NCBI GenBank assembly: GCA_017355425.1
Contig: CP070233.1
Location: 4,559,501-4,623,500 of the forward strand
Source of the DNA: Dolichospermum sp. DET69
GTDB lineage: Bacteria; Cyanobacteriota; Cyanobacteriia; Cyanobacteriales; Nostocaceae
DNA length: 64,000 bases
Direction: 5' to 3'
The notes beneath the pieces were generated by a model. The model had not been told where the DNA came from. It ran no database searches and saw only the letters and a program-made list of their open reading frames with translations. Both the position numbers and the translations under genes were made by a program. Within the stretch, counting starts at the first letter, position 1, and the number at the start of each line of letters is the position of its first letter. Shown piece by piece: positions 54,701-63,504 of the stretch.

Positions 54701-56203
54701 TTACCGACCAGGAAGAGTTTCTAATTCTGCTTGACTGGCTGTATTGAGATTAATTTTAGTGTTAATCGAATTTACAAAAGATGATGGTTGTTTGATTTGG
54801 GGACATTTTTTAACTTCCGCATCAATTTTAGATTTGATATTTACTGGTAAGCCTGGCTTGATTTTACTATAAAGACGATTAAATTCCCGTTGATAATGTG
54901 CTGCTACTGTAGGATTTTCAATGACTATTAATGTTTCATCATTACCATTATTTGCAGCTTTTGACCAATTATGTGAACCTGTAATTACGGTTTGGTTATC
55001 AATGACGGCAAATTTATGATGTAATAAGTCACCTTTTGCTAAAATGGGAACTCCAACTGTAGAAAGAGGATTTTTCCAAGGATGATTATCAACTTCATAT
55101 TTACAGTTATTACTCAAAGCAAATCCCATCATATCTAAAGCTTCACTGTAGGGACGATAGGCAAATTGGGGTTCAATTAAAGCCCTAACTTGAACATTTT
55201 GATGATGACGGTTTTCGAGAATATTTGCAAGTTGTTGATCGGAAAATACAAATAATGCTAAATCAACGGTTTTTGTACTTGTAGATAGGGTTTGAGCAAT
55301 TAACCCATTACTGCTAATACTCCAAGGTTGAGTTGGAGAAATAGGGGAAAAATGAACTTTAATTTTACTATTACCTAAGATGATTGTTTGCGGTTCACGA
55401 ACAGGTTTTTTAAGTCCAAACTTACTATCTGGTTTTCCTCCTACACCGTCACCCCATAAAATATTAAATTCTTCCGTTAGTAAAGTCGCTAATTCCGAAC
55501 TATCAATTTTTAATAAATTATTGGCATTACCTAAACTGCTAGGATTTATATAATCTCCAGATGTATCACTTAACGTAAAATTGGCAGAAGTAATAATTAC
55601 AAAGCGATGATCAACAATCACAAATTTATGGTGCATTAAACTACTACCTTTAGAACCATCAGCAGTATCATCTATCCAAGGAATTGGGGCATTTTGAATA
55701 ATTGCTAACCCATCCCGTTGACTAATTTCCTCAGATGTGATTTGATCATCTTGATTGATATCAACAAATTTCCGAAATTCCTGATATCGTTCTTTTTCTC
55801 TTTTTCCTAATTTGGCTATTTCTGCGGAAGTGAAACTACTCCAAATTCGAGAATAGTTATTTTCTAAAATCAACCTAATTTTAACCCCAGCTTTTTGCTT
55901 TTCTGCTAATATTTGGGCAACTTTTGGTAAACGCAATTCTTGGACAGCTATATCTATAGTAAATTTAGCTTGGGAAATAGTGTCCACAATCTGCTTTTCC
56001 AAATCATCTCCTAACCGAGTTTGCTGACGATAGGTTTCTTGATATTCTGAAGATTGGGAATTATTGAAGTAAACTTGAATTAAAGGATCTTGGGGTAATG
56101 GTGCTAAACGCTGGTTTAATGATTGAACTTTTTGACAACCAAAAAGGGTGAATAGCAATAAAAAGATAGAAGAAAAATAGCGAATCTGTGAGAAAATAGA
56201 CAC
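54701..56203 (-). CDS. Phospholipase D-like lipoprotein with EF-hand, C-terminal HhH broken
   Basis: Protein of 500 residues from GTG 56203. A lipobox TLFGC near residue 23 makes it a lipoprotein. Two HKD motifs are present: HHKFVIVDHRFVIITSANF (about 190) and HHKFAVIDNQTVITGSHNWS (about 396). Between start and first HKD lies an EF-hand loop, DINQDDQITSEE (about 149-160), which suggests Ca2+ control. Such PLD enzymes cut phospholipid or DNA phosphodiesters outside the cell. The C-terminus stops inside a helix-hairpin-helix (INLNTASQAELETLPGR); the rest is frame-shifted downstream. The catalytic part is intact. Confidence 0.85.
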   Translation of the reverse strand: MSIFSQIRYFSSIFLLLFTLFGCQKVQSLNQRLAPLPQDPLIQVYFNNSQSSEYQETYRQQTRLGDDLEKQIVDTISQAKFTIDIAVQELRLPKVAQILAEKQKAGVKIRLILENNYSRIWSSFTSAEIAKLGKREKERYQEFRKFVDINQDDQITSEEISQRDGLAIIQNAPIPWIDDTADGSKGSSLMHHKFVIVDHRFVIITSANFTLSDTSGDYINPSSLGNANNLLKIDSSELATLLTEEFNILWGDGVGGKPDSKFGLKKPVREPQTIILGNSKIKVHFSPISPTQPWSISSNGLIAQTLSTSTKTVDLALFVFSDQQLANILENRHHQNVQVRALIEPQFAYRPYSEALDMMGFALSNNCKYEVDNHPWKNPLSTVGVPILAKGDLLHHKFAVIDNQTVITGSHNWSKAANNGNDETLIVIENPTVAAHYQREFNRLYSKIKPGLPVNIKSKIDAEVKKCPQIKQPSSFVNSINTKINLNTASQAELETLPGR

Positions 56204-56352
56204 AGTAATCTGATAAAAGTAAATTACAGAGATTTTAATGTATTTATATCACACTCTCCATTAATTTATTTCTTCTTTGCCATCTTTTCATTAAACTTTT
56301 ACCTAAAAATGACAATAGGTAAATTATTATTCTCAGTCAATGATTAATTTTT

Positions 56353-57507
56353 ATGCAAATATATCTAGATTACAGTGCAACTACTCCAACTCGTCCAGAA
56401 GCGATCGCTATCATAGAAGAAACCCTAGCTCAACAATGGGGTAATCCTTCCAGTTTACACGAATGGGGCAACCGCGCCGCTTTAGTTGTGGAAACAGCTA
56501 GAATCCAAGTTGCAGGTTTAATTAACGCTGTTCCCGAATCAATTATTTTCACTTCCGGGGGAACAGAAGCAGACAACTTAGCAATTATGGGGGTAGCGCG
56601 ATGTTATACCGTCCCCCAGCATATTATCATTTCTAGTGTTGAACATTCCGCTATTTCCGAACCGGCGAAAATGTTAGAAAATTGGGGTTGGGAAATTACC
56701 CGTTTGGGTGTAAATCATCAAGGAAGAGTCAACCCTGAAGATTTAAAAGCCGCTTTACGAGATAATACCGTTTTGGTATCTGTGATTTATGGACAAAGTG
56801 AAATAGGAACAGTCCAACCCATTGCTGAATTAAGGAAAATTACTCAAATACACGGTGCTTTATTTCATACAGATGCAGTGCAAGTTGCTGGACGTTTGCC
56901 CATAGATGTACAGACTTTATCTGTAGATTTATTGAGTTTATCTAGTCATAAATTATATGGTGGTTTGGGTGCAGGGGCTTTATATGTACGTCCTGGTGTA
57001 GAATTAAAGCCGTTGCTGGGTGGGGGTGGACAGGAAAACGGAATGCGTTCAGGGACGCAAGCAATGCCCGCTATTGCTGGATTTGGGGTGGCTGCGGAGT
57101 TAGCAGGGAAAGAATTAGAGATGGAAACAGGGAGATTGATCCAATTACGCGATCGCCTTTTTGGTATCTTAGCAGATGTTCCTGGTTTAATTCCCACAGG
57201 TGACAAAATTCACCGTCTACCCCATCATCTTAGTTTTTATTTAGAAGCTGCGGACGGAGAAAAAATCAGCGGTAAAACTTTGGTACGTCAGTTAAATTTA
57301 GCCGGAATTGGTATTAGTGCCGGTGCTGCTTGTAATAGTGGGAAATTAAGCCCCAGTCCGATTTTATTAGCTATGGGATATTCTCAAAAAGCGGCTTTAG
57401 GGGGAATTAGATTAACATTAGGAAAACAAACAACAGCAGCGGATATTGATTGGACGGGAATGGTTTTCAAACAGGTTTTGGAGAGGGTTATAAATATTTT
57501 TGTTTGA
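56353..57507 (+). CDS. Cysteine desulfurase (NifS/IscS type)
   Basis: PLP enzyme of 384 residues that takes sulfur from cysteine for Fe-S clusters or tRNA. YLDYSATTPTRPEAI opens the fold, TSGGTEADNLAI binds PLP phosphate, HTDAVQVAGRLPID carries the PLP Asp, SLSSHKLYGGLGAGALYV has the Schiff-base Lys, and ISAGAACNSGKLSP contains the catalytic Cys. It is class V group I. The loop around Cys is unlike IscS (SGSACTS), so it may be one of several cyanobacterial paralogues. No iscU or suf genes adjoin. Confidence 0.9.
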   Translation: MQIYLDYSATTPTRPEAIAIIEETLAQQWGNPSSLHEWGNRAALVVETARIQVAGLINAVPESIIFTSGGTEADNLAIMGVARCYTVPQHIIISSVEHSAISEPAKMLENWGWEITRLGVNHQGRVNPEDLKAALRDNTVLVSVIYGQSEIGTVQPIAELRKITQIHGALFHTDAVQVAGRLPIDVQTLSVDLLSLSSHKLYGGLGAGALYVRPGVELKPLLGGGGQENGMRSGTQAMPAIAGFGVAAELAGKELEMETGRLIQLRDRLFGILADVPGLIPTGDKIHRLPHHLSFYLEAADGEKISGKTLVRQLNLAGIGISAGAACNSGKLSPSPILLAMGYSQKAALGGIRLTLGKQTTAADIDWTGMVFKQVLERVINIFV

Positions 57508-57736
57508 TAGCGTGGTGCGAACCATATTAGGATGTCCACCGATTTAAGGATTTTCAGAATTAAATAAAAGAGATTTTTTGAAATTTTAAAAGATTTATTT
57601 TGTCAGAATTAGGATACAGCACTTCCTGATGTTATGAGGTACAGTTTTTATTGCCAAACCCGTAGGGGCGCAGGGCCTGCGCCCTCCATTGTATTTCATT
57701 AGAGCGAGAATTGCTGTATCTCTGACAATTAACATA
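57508..57736. repeat. Repeat-bearing gap after cysteine desulfurase
   Basis: Contains an AGGATGTCCACCGATTTAAG repeat (about 57530-57560) and the hairpin GTAGGGGCGCAGGGCCTGCGCCC (about 57661-57683), related to 46519. No gene. Confidence 0.6.
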
Positions 57737-58312
57737 TCAGACAATTGGTAGCATCTCAGCAACTACAATTTCTAAATCAGGAAAATCTAGAGGAGATATT
57801 ATTTGATGTTCGGTGATAATTGCTTGATTTTGATAACCTTCAGTTGTAGGATTTCTAAATACAATTAATTCACGCTTGACTACATCTAACACCCAATAAT
57901 CTTTAATTCCTGCTTGAGAATAAGCCTGAGCTTTAATTTCTGTATCTAATTTTAAACTGCTATCTGCAACTTCAATAATTAGATAAATTTCTGCTGGGGT
58001 AGGATGATGGTCTGCATAGTCTAGCGGATCTATTTTCACTACAGCAATATCTGGTTCTGGTTCAGACCGTTGATTTAATTTTACAGGGTCTTGAATAGCG
58101 ATACAAGCTTTATGACCGATTCTGTTTTCCAACAACTTATATGTTCTCCCCACTGCTGAACGGTGGGCTGTTCCTTTAGCAACCATCCAAATTATTTTCC
58201 CTTCTAATAATTCTACCCGTTCACTTGGCTCAAATATTCCTGCTTCAGCCATTCTGTGGTATTCATCAACAGTCCACAGCCGCAATTGTAAGGGTGATTC
58301 TGTGGTTTGCAT
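57737..58312 (-). CDS. Uma2-family PD-(D/E)XK-like protein (2)
   Basis: Uma2 protein of 191 residues from ATG 58312 (MQTTESPLQLRLWTVDEYH). The open frame begins 22 codons upstream, but conserved sequence starts at WTVDEYHRMAEAGIF. FEPSERVELLEGKIIWM, EPDIAVVKI (Asp) and YLIIEVADSSLKLD (E-V-A, usual Lys replaced by Ala) followed by DTEIKAQAYSQAGI are typical of the larger subgroup. The function is unproven. It is divergent from another Uma2-like gene. Confidence 0.85.
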   Translation of the reverse strand: MQTTESPLQLRLWTVDEYHRMAEAGIFEPSERVELLEGKIIWMVAKGTAHRSAVGRTYKLLENRIGHKACIAIQDPVKLNQRSEPEPDIAVVKIDPLDYADHHPTPAEIYLIIEVADSSLKLDTEIKAQAYSQAGIKDYWVLDVVKRELIVFRNPTTEGYQNQAIITEHQIISPLDFPDLEIVVAEMLPIV

Positions 58313-58356
58313 AGTTAATTGAGGTAAATATTTATCCGCTATTACATTATATCTTA

Positions 58357-58398
58357 TTGTCAGAATCAGGATATCCACCGATTTAAGGATTTACAGGA
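58357..58398 (+). repeat. Dispersed AGGATTTAAGGATT repeat
   Basis: TTGTCAGAATCAGGATATCC with ACCGATTTAAGGATTTACAGG variant, between the divergent Uma2 genes. Confidence 0.7.
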
Positions 58399-58456
58399 TT
58401 TTTTTTGGAAGTCTCTAATAGAATAGAGAAGGATATTTTTTAACAGGAATGTTGCT

Positions 58457-59185
58457 ATGTATCAAACTGATCCACCAGGTTCTCCCCAGGAAGTGTTACC
58501 GACAATGTATGATCTTAAAAGTGAAGATCCAGAGGAGAAAGGTTTGCCAGATCAATTTCATTTATTACAACCCCGTTTATTAGATGAAACTTTTAATTCT
58601 CCTACCTATCCTAGCGACAAAATATTTACTGCTAGTGATATGAATTTATATTATGATCCAAATCATCCAAATTGGTACAAAAGACCAGATTGGTTTGTAT
58701 CTGTGGGTGTTTCTCCCCTTTATAAAAATGGTGATTTACGACTGAGTTATGTAATTTGGCAAGAGGGAATTACTCCTTTTATTATCGTTGAATTGCTATC
58801 ACCAGGAACAGAAAAAGAAGATTTAGGACAGACTTTGCGAGATGTGGAAAAACCGCCAACAAAGTGGGAAGTTTATGAACAGATTTTAAGGATTCCTTAT
58901 TATGCTATTTTTGACCGTTATAGTTATACATTTAGAATGTTTAAATTAGATGGTGGTCGTTATGCGGAAATAGATTTATCATCATCAGATTCTCATTTTT
59001 GGATACCAGAAATAGAATTAGGTTTGGGTGTTTGGGAAGGAATTTATAATAATATTCAGCAGCCTTGGTTACGCTGGTATGATGTTTCTGGTAATTGGGT
59101 TTTGACTCCGACGGAACAGGAAAGAAAACTAAAAGAAAGGTTGATAGAACAGTTAAAGGCGCTTGGTGTTGAACCGGATATTTAA
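58457..59185 (+). CDS. Uma2-family protein, long form (3)
   Basis: A 242-residue Uma2/DUF820 member. It reads FTASDMNLYYDPNHPNWYKR, RPDWFVSVGV, YVIWQEGITPFIIVELLSPG and YYAIFDRYSYTFRMF. E in FIIVELLSPGTEKED and the Asp in PDWFVS mark the active-site region. Its C-terminus (EQERKLKERLIEQLKALGV) is the charged helix common to this subgroup. No biochemical role is established. A repeat copy follows directly at 59187. Confidence 0.85.
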   Translation: MYQTDPPGSPQEVLPTMYDLKSEDPEEKGLPDQFHLLQPRLLDETFNSPTYPSDKIFTASDMNLYYDPNHPNWYKRPDWFVSVGVSPLYKNGDLRLSYVIWQEGITPFIIVELLSPGTEKEDLGQTLRDVEKPPTKWEVYEQILRIPYYAIFDRYSYTFRMFKLDGGRYAEIDLSSSDSHFWIPEIELGLGVWEGIYNNIQQPWLRWYDVSGNWVLTPTEQERKLKERLIEQLKALGVEPDI

Positions 59186-59186
59186 T

Positions 59187-59230
59187 TTGTCAGAATCAGG
59201 ATGTCCAGGATTTGAGGATTTACAGGATTT
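59187..59230 (+). repeat. Dispersed AGGATTTAAGGATT repeat
   Basis: Copy beginning TTGTCAGAATCAGGATGTCC, two bases after the Uma2 stop codon. Confidence 0.7.
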
Positions 59231-59270
59231 TATCTGGCACAATGGAAATCAAATAAACTGTGAATAAATA

Positions 59271-59524
59271 ATGATTACTCAATTAATGGTTCAACCTTCA
59301 TCTTTAATATCTGATGGTATAAAGATGAGTGAATTTGGTAATATTTATCTATTTAGATTTACCGATGAGTTACCGTCCCGTTTTGAAGAACTTTTAGATA
59401 AAAAAAAGCTGATATGCTCACTCTCGAAGAAGAAGCTGAATATATAGGTATTTCGGAGTTACAGCGGATATTCACTTTAATTAATGCTCAAATAGCAGCG
59501 AAAAGCAAAACTACTTTCTGCTAG
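59271..59524 (+). pseudogene. Small cyanobacterial protein gene with a frameshift at an A8 run
   Basis: The ATG frame encodes MITQLMVQPSSLISDG, then LFRFTDELPSRFEELLDKKK, and fails after the eight A at 59400-59407. The +1 frame then continues ADMLTLEEEAEYIGISELQ and LINAQIAA to TAG at 59522. Joined, the two parts give an 84-residue protein of a common cyanobacterial type. A single A lost from a run of nine explains it. Because A-runs permit polymerase slippage, some full-length protein might still be made. Confidence 0.75.
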
Positions 59525-59651
59525 TGAACTCAATCCAAATGCAAAGCTATTTTACCTATTGATGAACTTTTATAAACAAGTTGCAAAAATTATTATAAAA
59601 TGAGATATATTGCTATATATATTCGGTTAAATACAAGGTAAAATATAAACT

Positions 59652-59903
59652 ATGAAAATTCAAGGAATCATTAAAGGAAATACCATAGAATTATCAGATA
59701 TAGTATTAGATAAAATTGTGCTACCTGATGGAGTTAGAATTTCCATAGAAATACCAGATGATTTAATCATTAAAAAACCTAAATGGCAAGAATGGGAAAG
59801 TATTATAGGTTTATGGAAAGATGATCCTGAAATTGATGAAATTTTTGATATTATTAATCAGGAACGTCATCAAGATTTAGGACGTGAAGTTAATTTAGAT
59901 TAG
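59652..59903 (+). CDS. VapB-like antitoxin (2)
   Basis: An 83-residue protein. The N-terminus MKIQGIIKGNTIELSD is an AbrB/DUF104-like start seen in cyanobacterial antitoxins, followed by VLPDGVRISIEIPD and an acidic C-terminal toxin-binding tail (LWKDDPEIDEIFDIINQ). It precedes a PIN toxin by 65 bp. It would repress the operon and hold VapC. Confidence 0.8.
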   Translation: MKIQGIIKGNTIELSDIVLDKIVLPDGVRISIEIPDDLIIKKPKWQEWESIIGLWKDDPEIDEIFDIINQERHQDLGREVNLD

Positions 59904-59968
59904 TTTTAGCAATTTTAAGATTGATTTGAATAAATCCGAAATCATTAATAATAAAAAATCAGGAATTT

Positions 59969-60364
59969 ATGTATTTACTAGATACTAATATTTGTATTGC
60001 GATAATTAAGGGCAATGAGAATGTTGTATCACATTTTCATAAAAAACATGAATCTTGCTATCTTGCGACTTTAGTATTAGCTGAATTATATAAAGGGGTT
60101 TATTGTTCAAGTAAGGTTGAGCGTAATTTGGATAATTTACAAAGGTTTGCTAGTCTATTACCAATTATAGATTTTGATGAAAAAGCAGCTATTGAGTTTG
60201 GAAAAATTCAGTATGAATTGAGGAAAATTGGTAAACCAACGGGACAATTAGATGCTTTAATTGCTGCTGTGGCTATTTGTAATAATTGTATTTTAGTAAC
60301 TGATAATACTCGTCATTTTGAAAATATTAGTAATTTGTTGATAGAAAACTGGTTAAAATTATAA
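59969..60364 (+). CDS. vapC: PIN-domain VapC toxin (2)
   Basis: PIN ribonuclease of 131 residues. Acidic site residues are D in MYLLDTNICIAI (D5), E in VLAELYKGVYCS (about 40), D in TGQLDALIAAVAI (about 95) and D in LVTDNTRHFENI (about 113). TNICIAII and NTRHF are hallmarks of the VapC/FitB-type group. It is the partner of 59652. The pair lies upstream of the nuclease-ATPase-DUF4276 operon, which runs the other way. Confidence 0.9.
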   Translation: MYLLDTNICIAIIKGNENVVSHFHKKHESCYLATLVLAELYKGVYCSSKVERNLDNLQRFASLLPIIDFDEKAAIEFGKIQYELRKIGKPTGQLDALIAAVAICNNCILVTDNTRHFENISNLLIENWLKL

Positions 60365-60415
60365 TTACGAATAGGTAAATATTTATTCTCTATTATATGA
60401 TATTTTTTGTCTGAA

Positions 60416-60718
60416 TCAGGGTTCCTTAACTTGGTTATTATATTTGACATAATTGATAAGCGTGTTACCAGAAAGCAAAGCAATTACAGAAAAAACGCTT
60501 GTTATTAGATAGGAAAGAATAGATTTATCAGGAATACATTTATAAAGAATTTGATCATTAACACATTTTTCAGGAATAGCTAAGAAAAGTTCATACAACT
60601 TTGAAATTAGACAATGTGGAAAATCTAATAAAACCATCAACTGCTTTATATCTACTACCATCAGAAATAAAACTGTTATGAAAAATCCAAAATTCAGCAA
60701 GTAATACCCCTGAGTCAT
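60416..60718 (-). CDS. Small hypothetical membrane protein
   Basis: A 100-residue protein with two hydrophobic helices: LLNFGFFITVLFLMVVDI (about 7-24) and SYLITSVFSVIALLSGN (about 69-85). A loop with two Cys lies between (PEKCVNDQILYKCIP). No known domain. It follows the DUF4276 gene on the same strand after 115 bp, so it might be part of the same accessory unit or an independent gene. Low codon evidence. Confidence 0.45.
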   Translation of the reverse strand: MTQGYYLLNFGFFITVLFLMVVDIKQLMVLLDFPHCLISKLYELFLAIPEKCVNDQILYKCIPDKSILSYLITSVFSVIALLSGNTLINYVKYNNQVKEP

Positions 60719-60833
60719 TGCTTTTATCCTTTATAAGTTTCAATGAATTTTATTAGATTATGAGAATTTATCCTGCGATCGCATTTCATGAACACAAAAA
60801 TTTACCCCCGTTAACGTTGGGTTTATCAATGCC

Positions 60834-61523
60834 TTATTTACCCAATAATTCGAGTCGTGAAAGCCATAAATTAAAGTGAGGACATTTACTCCGAATGACT
60901 TCTAGTCCAATTGATTCAGCTAATAGTGGTCCATAAGTAGATTTTGCTCTTTTATAATCAGGAAATTGGGCAATAATACGTTTACTGGGGGCTGTTTCCC
61001 TGCTATCATTAATCAATTCAGGGGTTTCATAGCCATCAGCAATAGTCTTGAGAATTGCCACCTGATCTGAGCAATTATCATAAAAGGACTCAAAACAAGT
61101 AGGATCAGCAAAAAGGTAAGCTTCATATTCATGCAATTGAATGTACGGTATGAATCGTGGATCAACAATATCATCAGCAAAGCCTTTCTCCAAAAATTCG
61201 ACTCGTTTTATGGGATTTTGGCGCATAATCTCAGCTTCAGCTAATCCCGGTAAATTATAATGAATTGCATACAAATCAATCATGGTAGTAAAGAATACAT
61301 TAGTTCCTTTCTCCTGCTTGAGAAAACGCAAAATGTCGTCCCTCATGGGCTGATAGTCACCATAACCACTACCACCACGATGAGCTTTACCCTTTTTTCT
61401 TGAGTGAGCAATCAGTATAATCTTGTCCAAAAAAACACCATATTGAGCAAGGTGTGGTTTCAGGATGTTATCAGCAAATGTTTGTTCAGTTGGTCCTTCA
61501 GCAAATAAATAGAGTCGGATCAC
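60834..61523 (-). CDS. DUF4276 protein, Toprim-like partner (2)
   Basis: A 229-residue DUF4276 member. I start at GTG 61523 because GGAGG lies nine bases before it and the GTG overlaps the ATPase stop by one base; an ATG at 61559 is in frame but inside the ATPase gene. Toprim-like acidic residues are E in LYLFAEGPTEQTF, D in TTMIDLYAIHYN and E in IQLHEYEAYLFAD. It diverges from the copy at 38466. It is the third gene of the nuclease-ATPase-DUF4276 operon. An effector-nuclease role is inferred from ATPase-Toprim defence pairs. Confidence 0.8.
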   Translation of the reverse strand: MIRLYLFAEGPTEQTFADNILKPHLAQYGVFLDKIILIAHSRKKGKAHRGGSGYGDYQPMRDDILRFLKQEKGTNVFFTTMIDLYAIHYNLPGLAEAEIMRQNPIKRVEFLEKGFADDIVDPRFIPYIQLHEYEAYLFADPTCFESFYDNCSDQVAILKTIADGYETPELINDSRETAPSKRIIAQFPDYKRAKSTYGPLLAESIGLEVIRSKCPHFNLWLSRLELLGK

Positions 61524-62614
61524 TAGTGTGGACCTCCACCCATGATATTTTTCTCCCAAACTTCTCCTAAACTATATTCTTCAAGCCAAGGTTCTAATTC
61601 TTCAGGATTTAACCGTTTAAATTGCGATTCCTTACCCACTCTATCTACCGTAATTACATCTTCAGGATTAAAGTTATCTAAAAAAGAACTAGATTGGGTG
61701 CTGATGAGAATTTGTGTATGATAGGAAGCCTTACCAAACATCGCAGCTACAACATTAAGCGCATAGGGATGAAGACCAAGTTCCGGTTCATCAACAATTA
61801 TTAGTTTTGGAAGTTCATCTTCTGGCTGCAAAAGCAAGGTGGTTAGGCAGATAGCACGCAAAGTACCGTCCGAAAATTGGTGTGGACCAAACACTTGATC
61901 TGATCCTTTGTGCAGCCAGTTGAGAATAACATGATTCCCTCTAGGTACAAGAACAAAATCATCGAAAAATGGGGCAATTAAACGGATAGTTTTAATAATA
62001 CGCTGATAGACTGTATTATTATCGTCGCGGAATCGGAGGAGTAAAGCAGCTAAATTTCCCGCATCGGGCTTTAACCAGCGAGTGTCACCAATATAACCAG
62101 CTAGACGAACTGGGGCAGTGGAAGATGTATCATGAAAGTGATAAACACGGGAATAGTTGAGTAAGAATCTGAGTGCTTTGGCTGTTTGCATACCACCGTC
62201 CGCTGCTTCATTGATTTTTGTCTCTTTATGTCCTACACCCAATGAGTCGGTTCTTGGAGATGACCAACCCTTTTGCAAAAAACTCAATGTCTCTTCGCCA
62301 AAAATCAGTGTATCACCTGCGGCATGGAACAAACGCAGGTTGTAGGTATCCATTCCATTCTCGACTTCAAACTCTAGTTGTGCCTCGATTTGCGGTGTTA
62401 CCTTCGGTCCAAAGTATAATAGGGACTGAGCGTAACCCGATATACCGATATATTCTTGAAGTTTATCGCGCATCATCTCATTCAACATCTTAAAAAACGA
62501 GATGAGATTACTTTTACCTGCTCCATTAGCTCCAATCAATATGTTTAAGGGACGCAACTCAAGATCCATTGTCTTCATGGACTTGAAGCCATTGATAATT
62601 ACTCGTTGTAGCAT
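61523..62614 (-). CDS. ABC/OLD-like AAA ATPase, candidate defence sensor (2)
   Basis: ATPase of 363 residues from ATG 62614 (MLQRVIINGFKSMKTMD). Walker A LIGANGAGKSNLISF (about 28-42), signature-like FSDGTLRAICL (about 254), Walker B LIIVDEPELGLHPYAL (about 272-287). The switch position reads ISTQSSSFLD, with Gln where OLD-type proteins have His; the same change occurs in AriA-like ATPases. It is the middle gene of the three-gene operon: 33 bp after the nuclease stop and one base overlapping the DUF4276 start. Confidence 0.87.
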   Translation of the reverse strand: MLQRVIINGFKSMKTMDLELRPLNILIGANGAGKSNLISFFKMLNEMMRDKLQEYIGISGYAQSLLYFGPKVTPQIEAQLEFEVENGMDTYNLRLFHAAGDTLIFGEETLSFLQKGWSSPRTDSLGVGHKETKINEAADGGMQTAKALRFLLNYSRVYHFHDTSSTAPVRLAGYIGDTRWLKPDAGNLAALLLRFRDDNNTVYQRIIKTIRLIAPFFDDFVLVPRGNHVILNWLHKGSDQVFGPHQFSDGTLRAICLTTLLLQPEDELPKLIIVDEPELGLHPYALNVVAAMFGKASYHTQILISTQSSSFLDNFNPEDVITVDRVGKESQFKRLNPEELEPWLEEYSLGEVWEKNIMGGGPH

Positions 62615-62647
62615 GATCAACAATTAATTTAATATTTATACAAATTT

Positions 62648-63256
62648 TTACACATCCTCAACAAACTCAGTCAAGAACCTAAACGCCTTCAAAATATAAT
62701 TAGCACAGTCTTGAAGAGAACACAAATTAGAAGATTTGTAGGAAAACCAGCGTAAAAAACCTGCCAGAATTAGGTTATATTCAGATTGAGCCTCGCTGAC
62801 TTCCTCTTGAATTAAAATACAAACCAAAACAGCATTTTTTTCAATTTCTTCTTGGCTAATTGACCATTTAATTGTGTCAAAATTCCCATAACGGGCTTTA
62901 ACCTGAATACCAATTGATGAATCAGAAGTTAAAGTAAAATCAACCTTTCCATCTCCACCAATGCGTTTTTCATAATCAACCTCAGTTACAAAATTACCTA
63001 AACGACTTTTAACAACTTCCTCACCCAGTTTTCCCTTCAAATTATTGATAAAAACATCACGAATAGAAGTTGAAGAACTTCGTCTATATTTTTCAGCCAT
63101 ATTCCCGCAAAAATCCCGTAATTGCTTTAACCTCTCTCCAGATATAACCGTCAACTCACTATGCTGGCCTTCTTTCTCGCAATGCAGGAAATCACCAGAT
63201 TTAATTCTGGCAATAAAATCAGTTTGTTGTGCTTTGAGTATAGTTGTCCAGTCCAT
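62648..63256 (-). CDS. Putative PD-(D/E)XK nuclease with a borrowed C-terminus
   Basis: A 202-residue protein from ATG 63256 (MDWTTILKAQQTDFIARIKS); a TTG nine codons earlier is less likely. KGKLGEEVVKSRLG (about 75-88), DGKVDFTLT (about 100-108) and IGIQVKARYG (about 113-122) resemble a restriction-like E...D...QxK active site. The last 20 residues (DCANYILKAFRFLTEFVED plus V) are the same as the end of the GH15-like protein at 63505, through a 69-bp duplication. It heads the ATPase-DUF4276 operon and may supply the cutting activity. Confidence 0.7.
   Translation of the reverse strand: MDWTTILKAQQTDFIARIKSGDFLHCEKEGQHSELTVISGERLKQLRDFCGNMAEKYRRSSSTSIRDVFINNLKGKLGEEVVKSRLGNFVTEVDYEKRIGGDGKVDFTLTSDSSIGIQVKARYGNFDTIKWSISQEEIEKNAVLVCILIQEEVSEAQSEYNLILAGFLRWFSYKSSNLCSLQDCANYILKAFRFLTEFVEDV
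62653..62721 (-). repeat. 69-bp direct repeat of the GH15 gene 3' end, copy in nuclease gene
   Basis: Matches 63512-63580 at 64 of 69 positions. It carries the codons for NYILKAFRFLTEFVED in both genes. Confidence 0.9.
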
Positions 63257-63452
63257 TGGTAAAAATTCGCCTTTATCTGACAAAGAGTATTTATTCTAGT
63301 ATTTCCTATCAAGCAACAAAAAACACTAATCTAGATCACAAATTATCCCCTTAACCTATATCTTCGAGACTCTCCCACGAACCTGAACACACCCTAAAAC
63401 CTGTCCACAGATAAAACCGAAAACTTACCCAATTTTACAATATTTAAATAAT

Positions 63453-63497
63453 CATCCTGTAAATCCTTAAATCGGTGGACATCCTGATTCAGACAAA
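63453..63497 (-). repeat. Dispersed AGGATTTAAGGATT repeat, reverse copy
   Basis: Reads CATCCTGTAAATCCTTAAAT on the plus strand, just after the GH15-like stop at 63505. It lies in the 248-bp gap before the nuclease gene, which otherwise shows no gene. Confidence 0.7.
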
Positions 63498-63504
63498 CTA
63501 CAAA

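Noticed and set aside
56946-57206. Reverse frame inside the cysteine desulfurase gene
   Set aside because: It is a shadow of a gene with all catalytic motifs on the plus strand.
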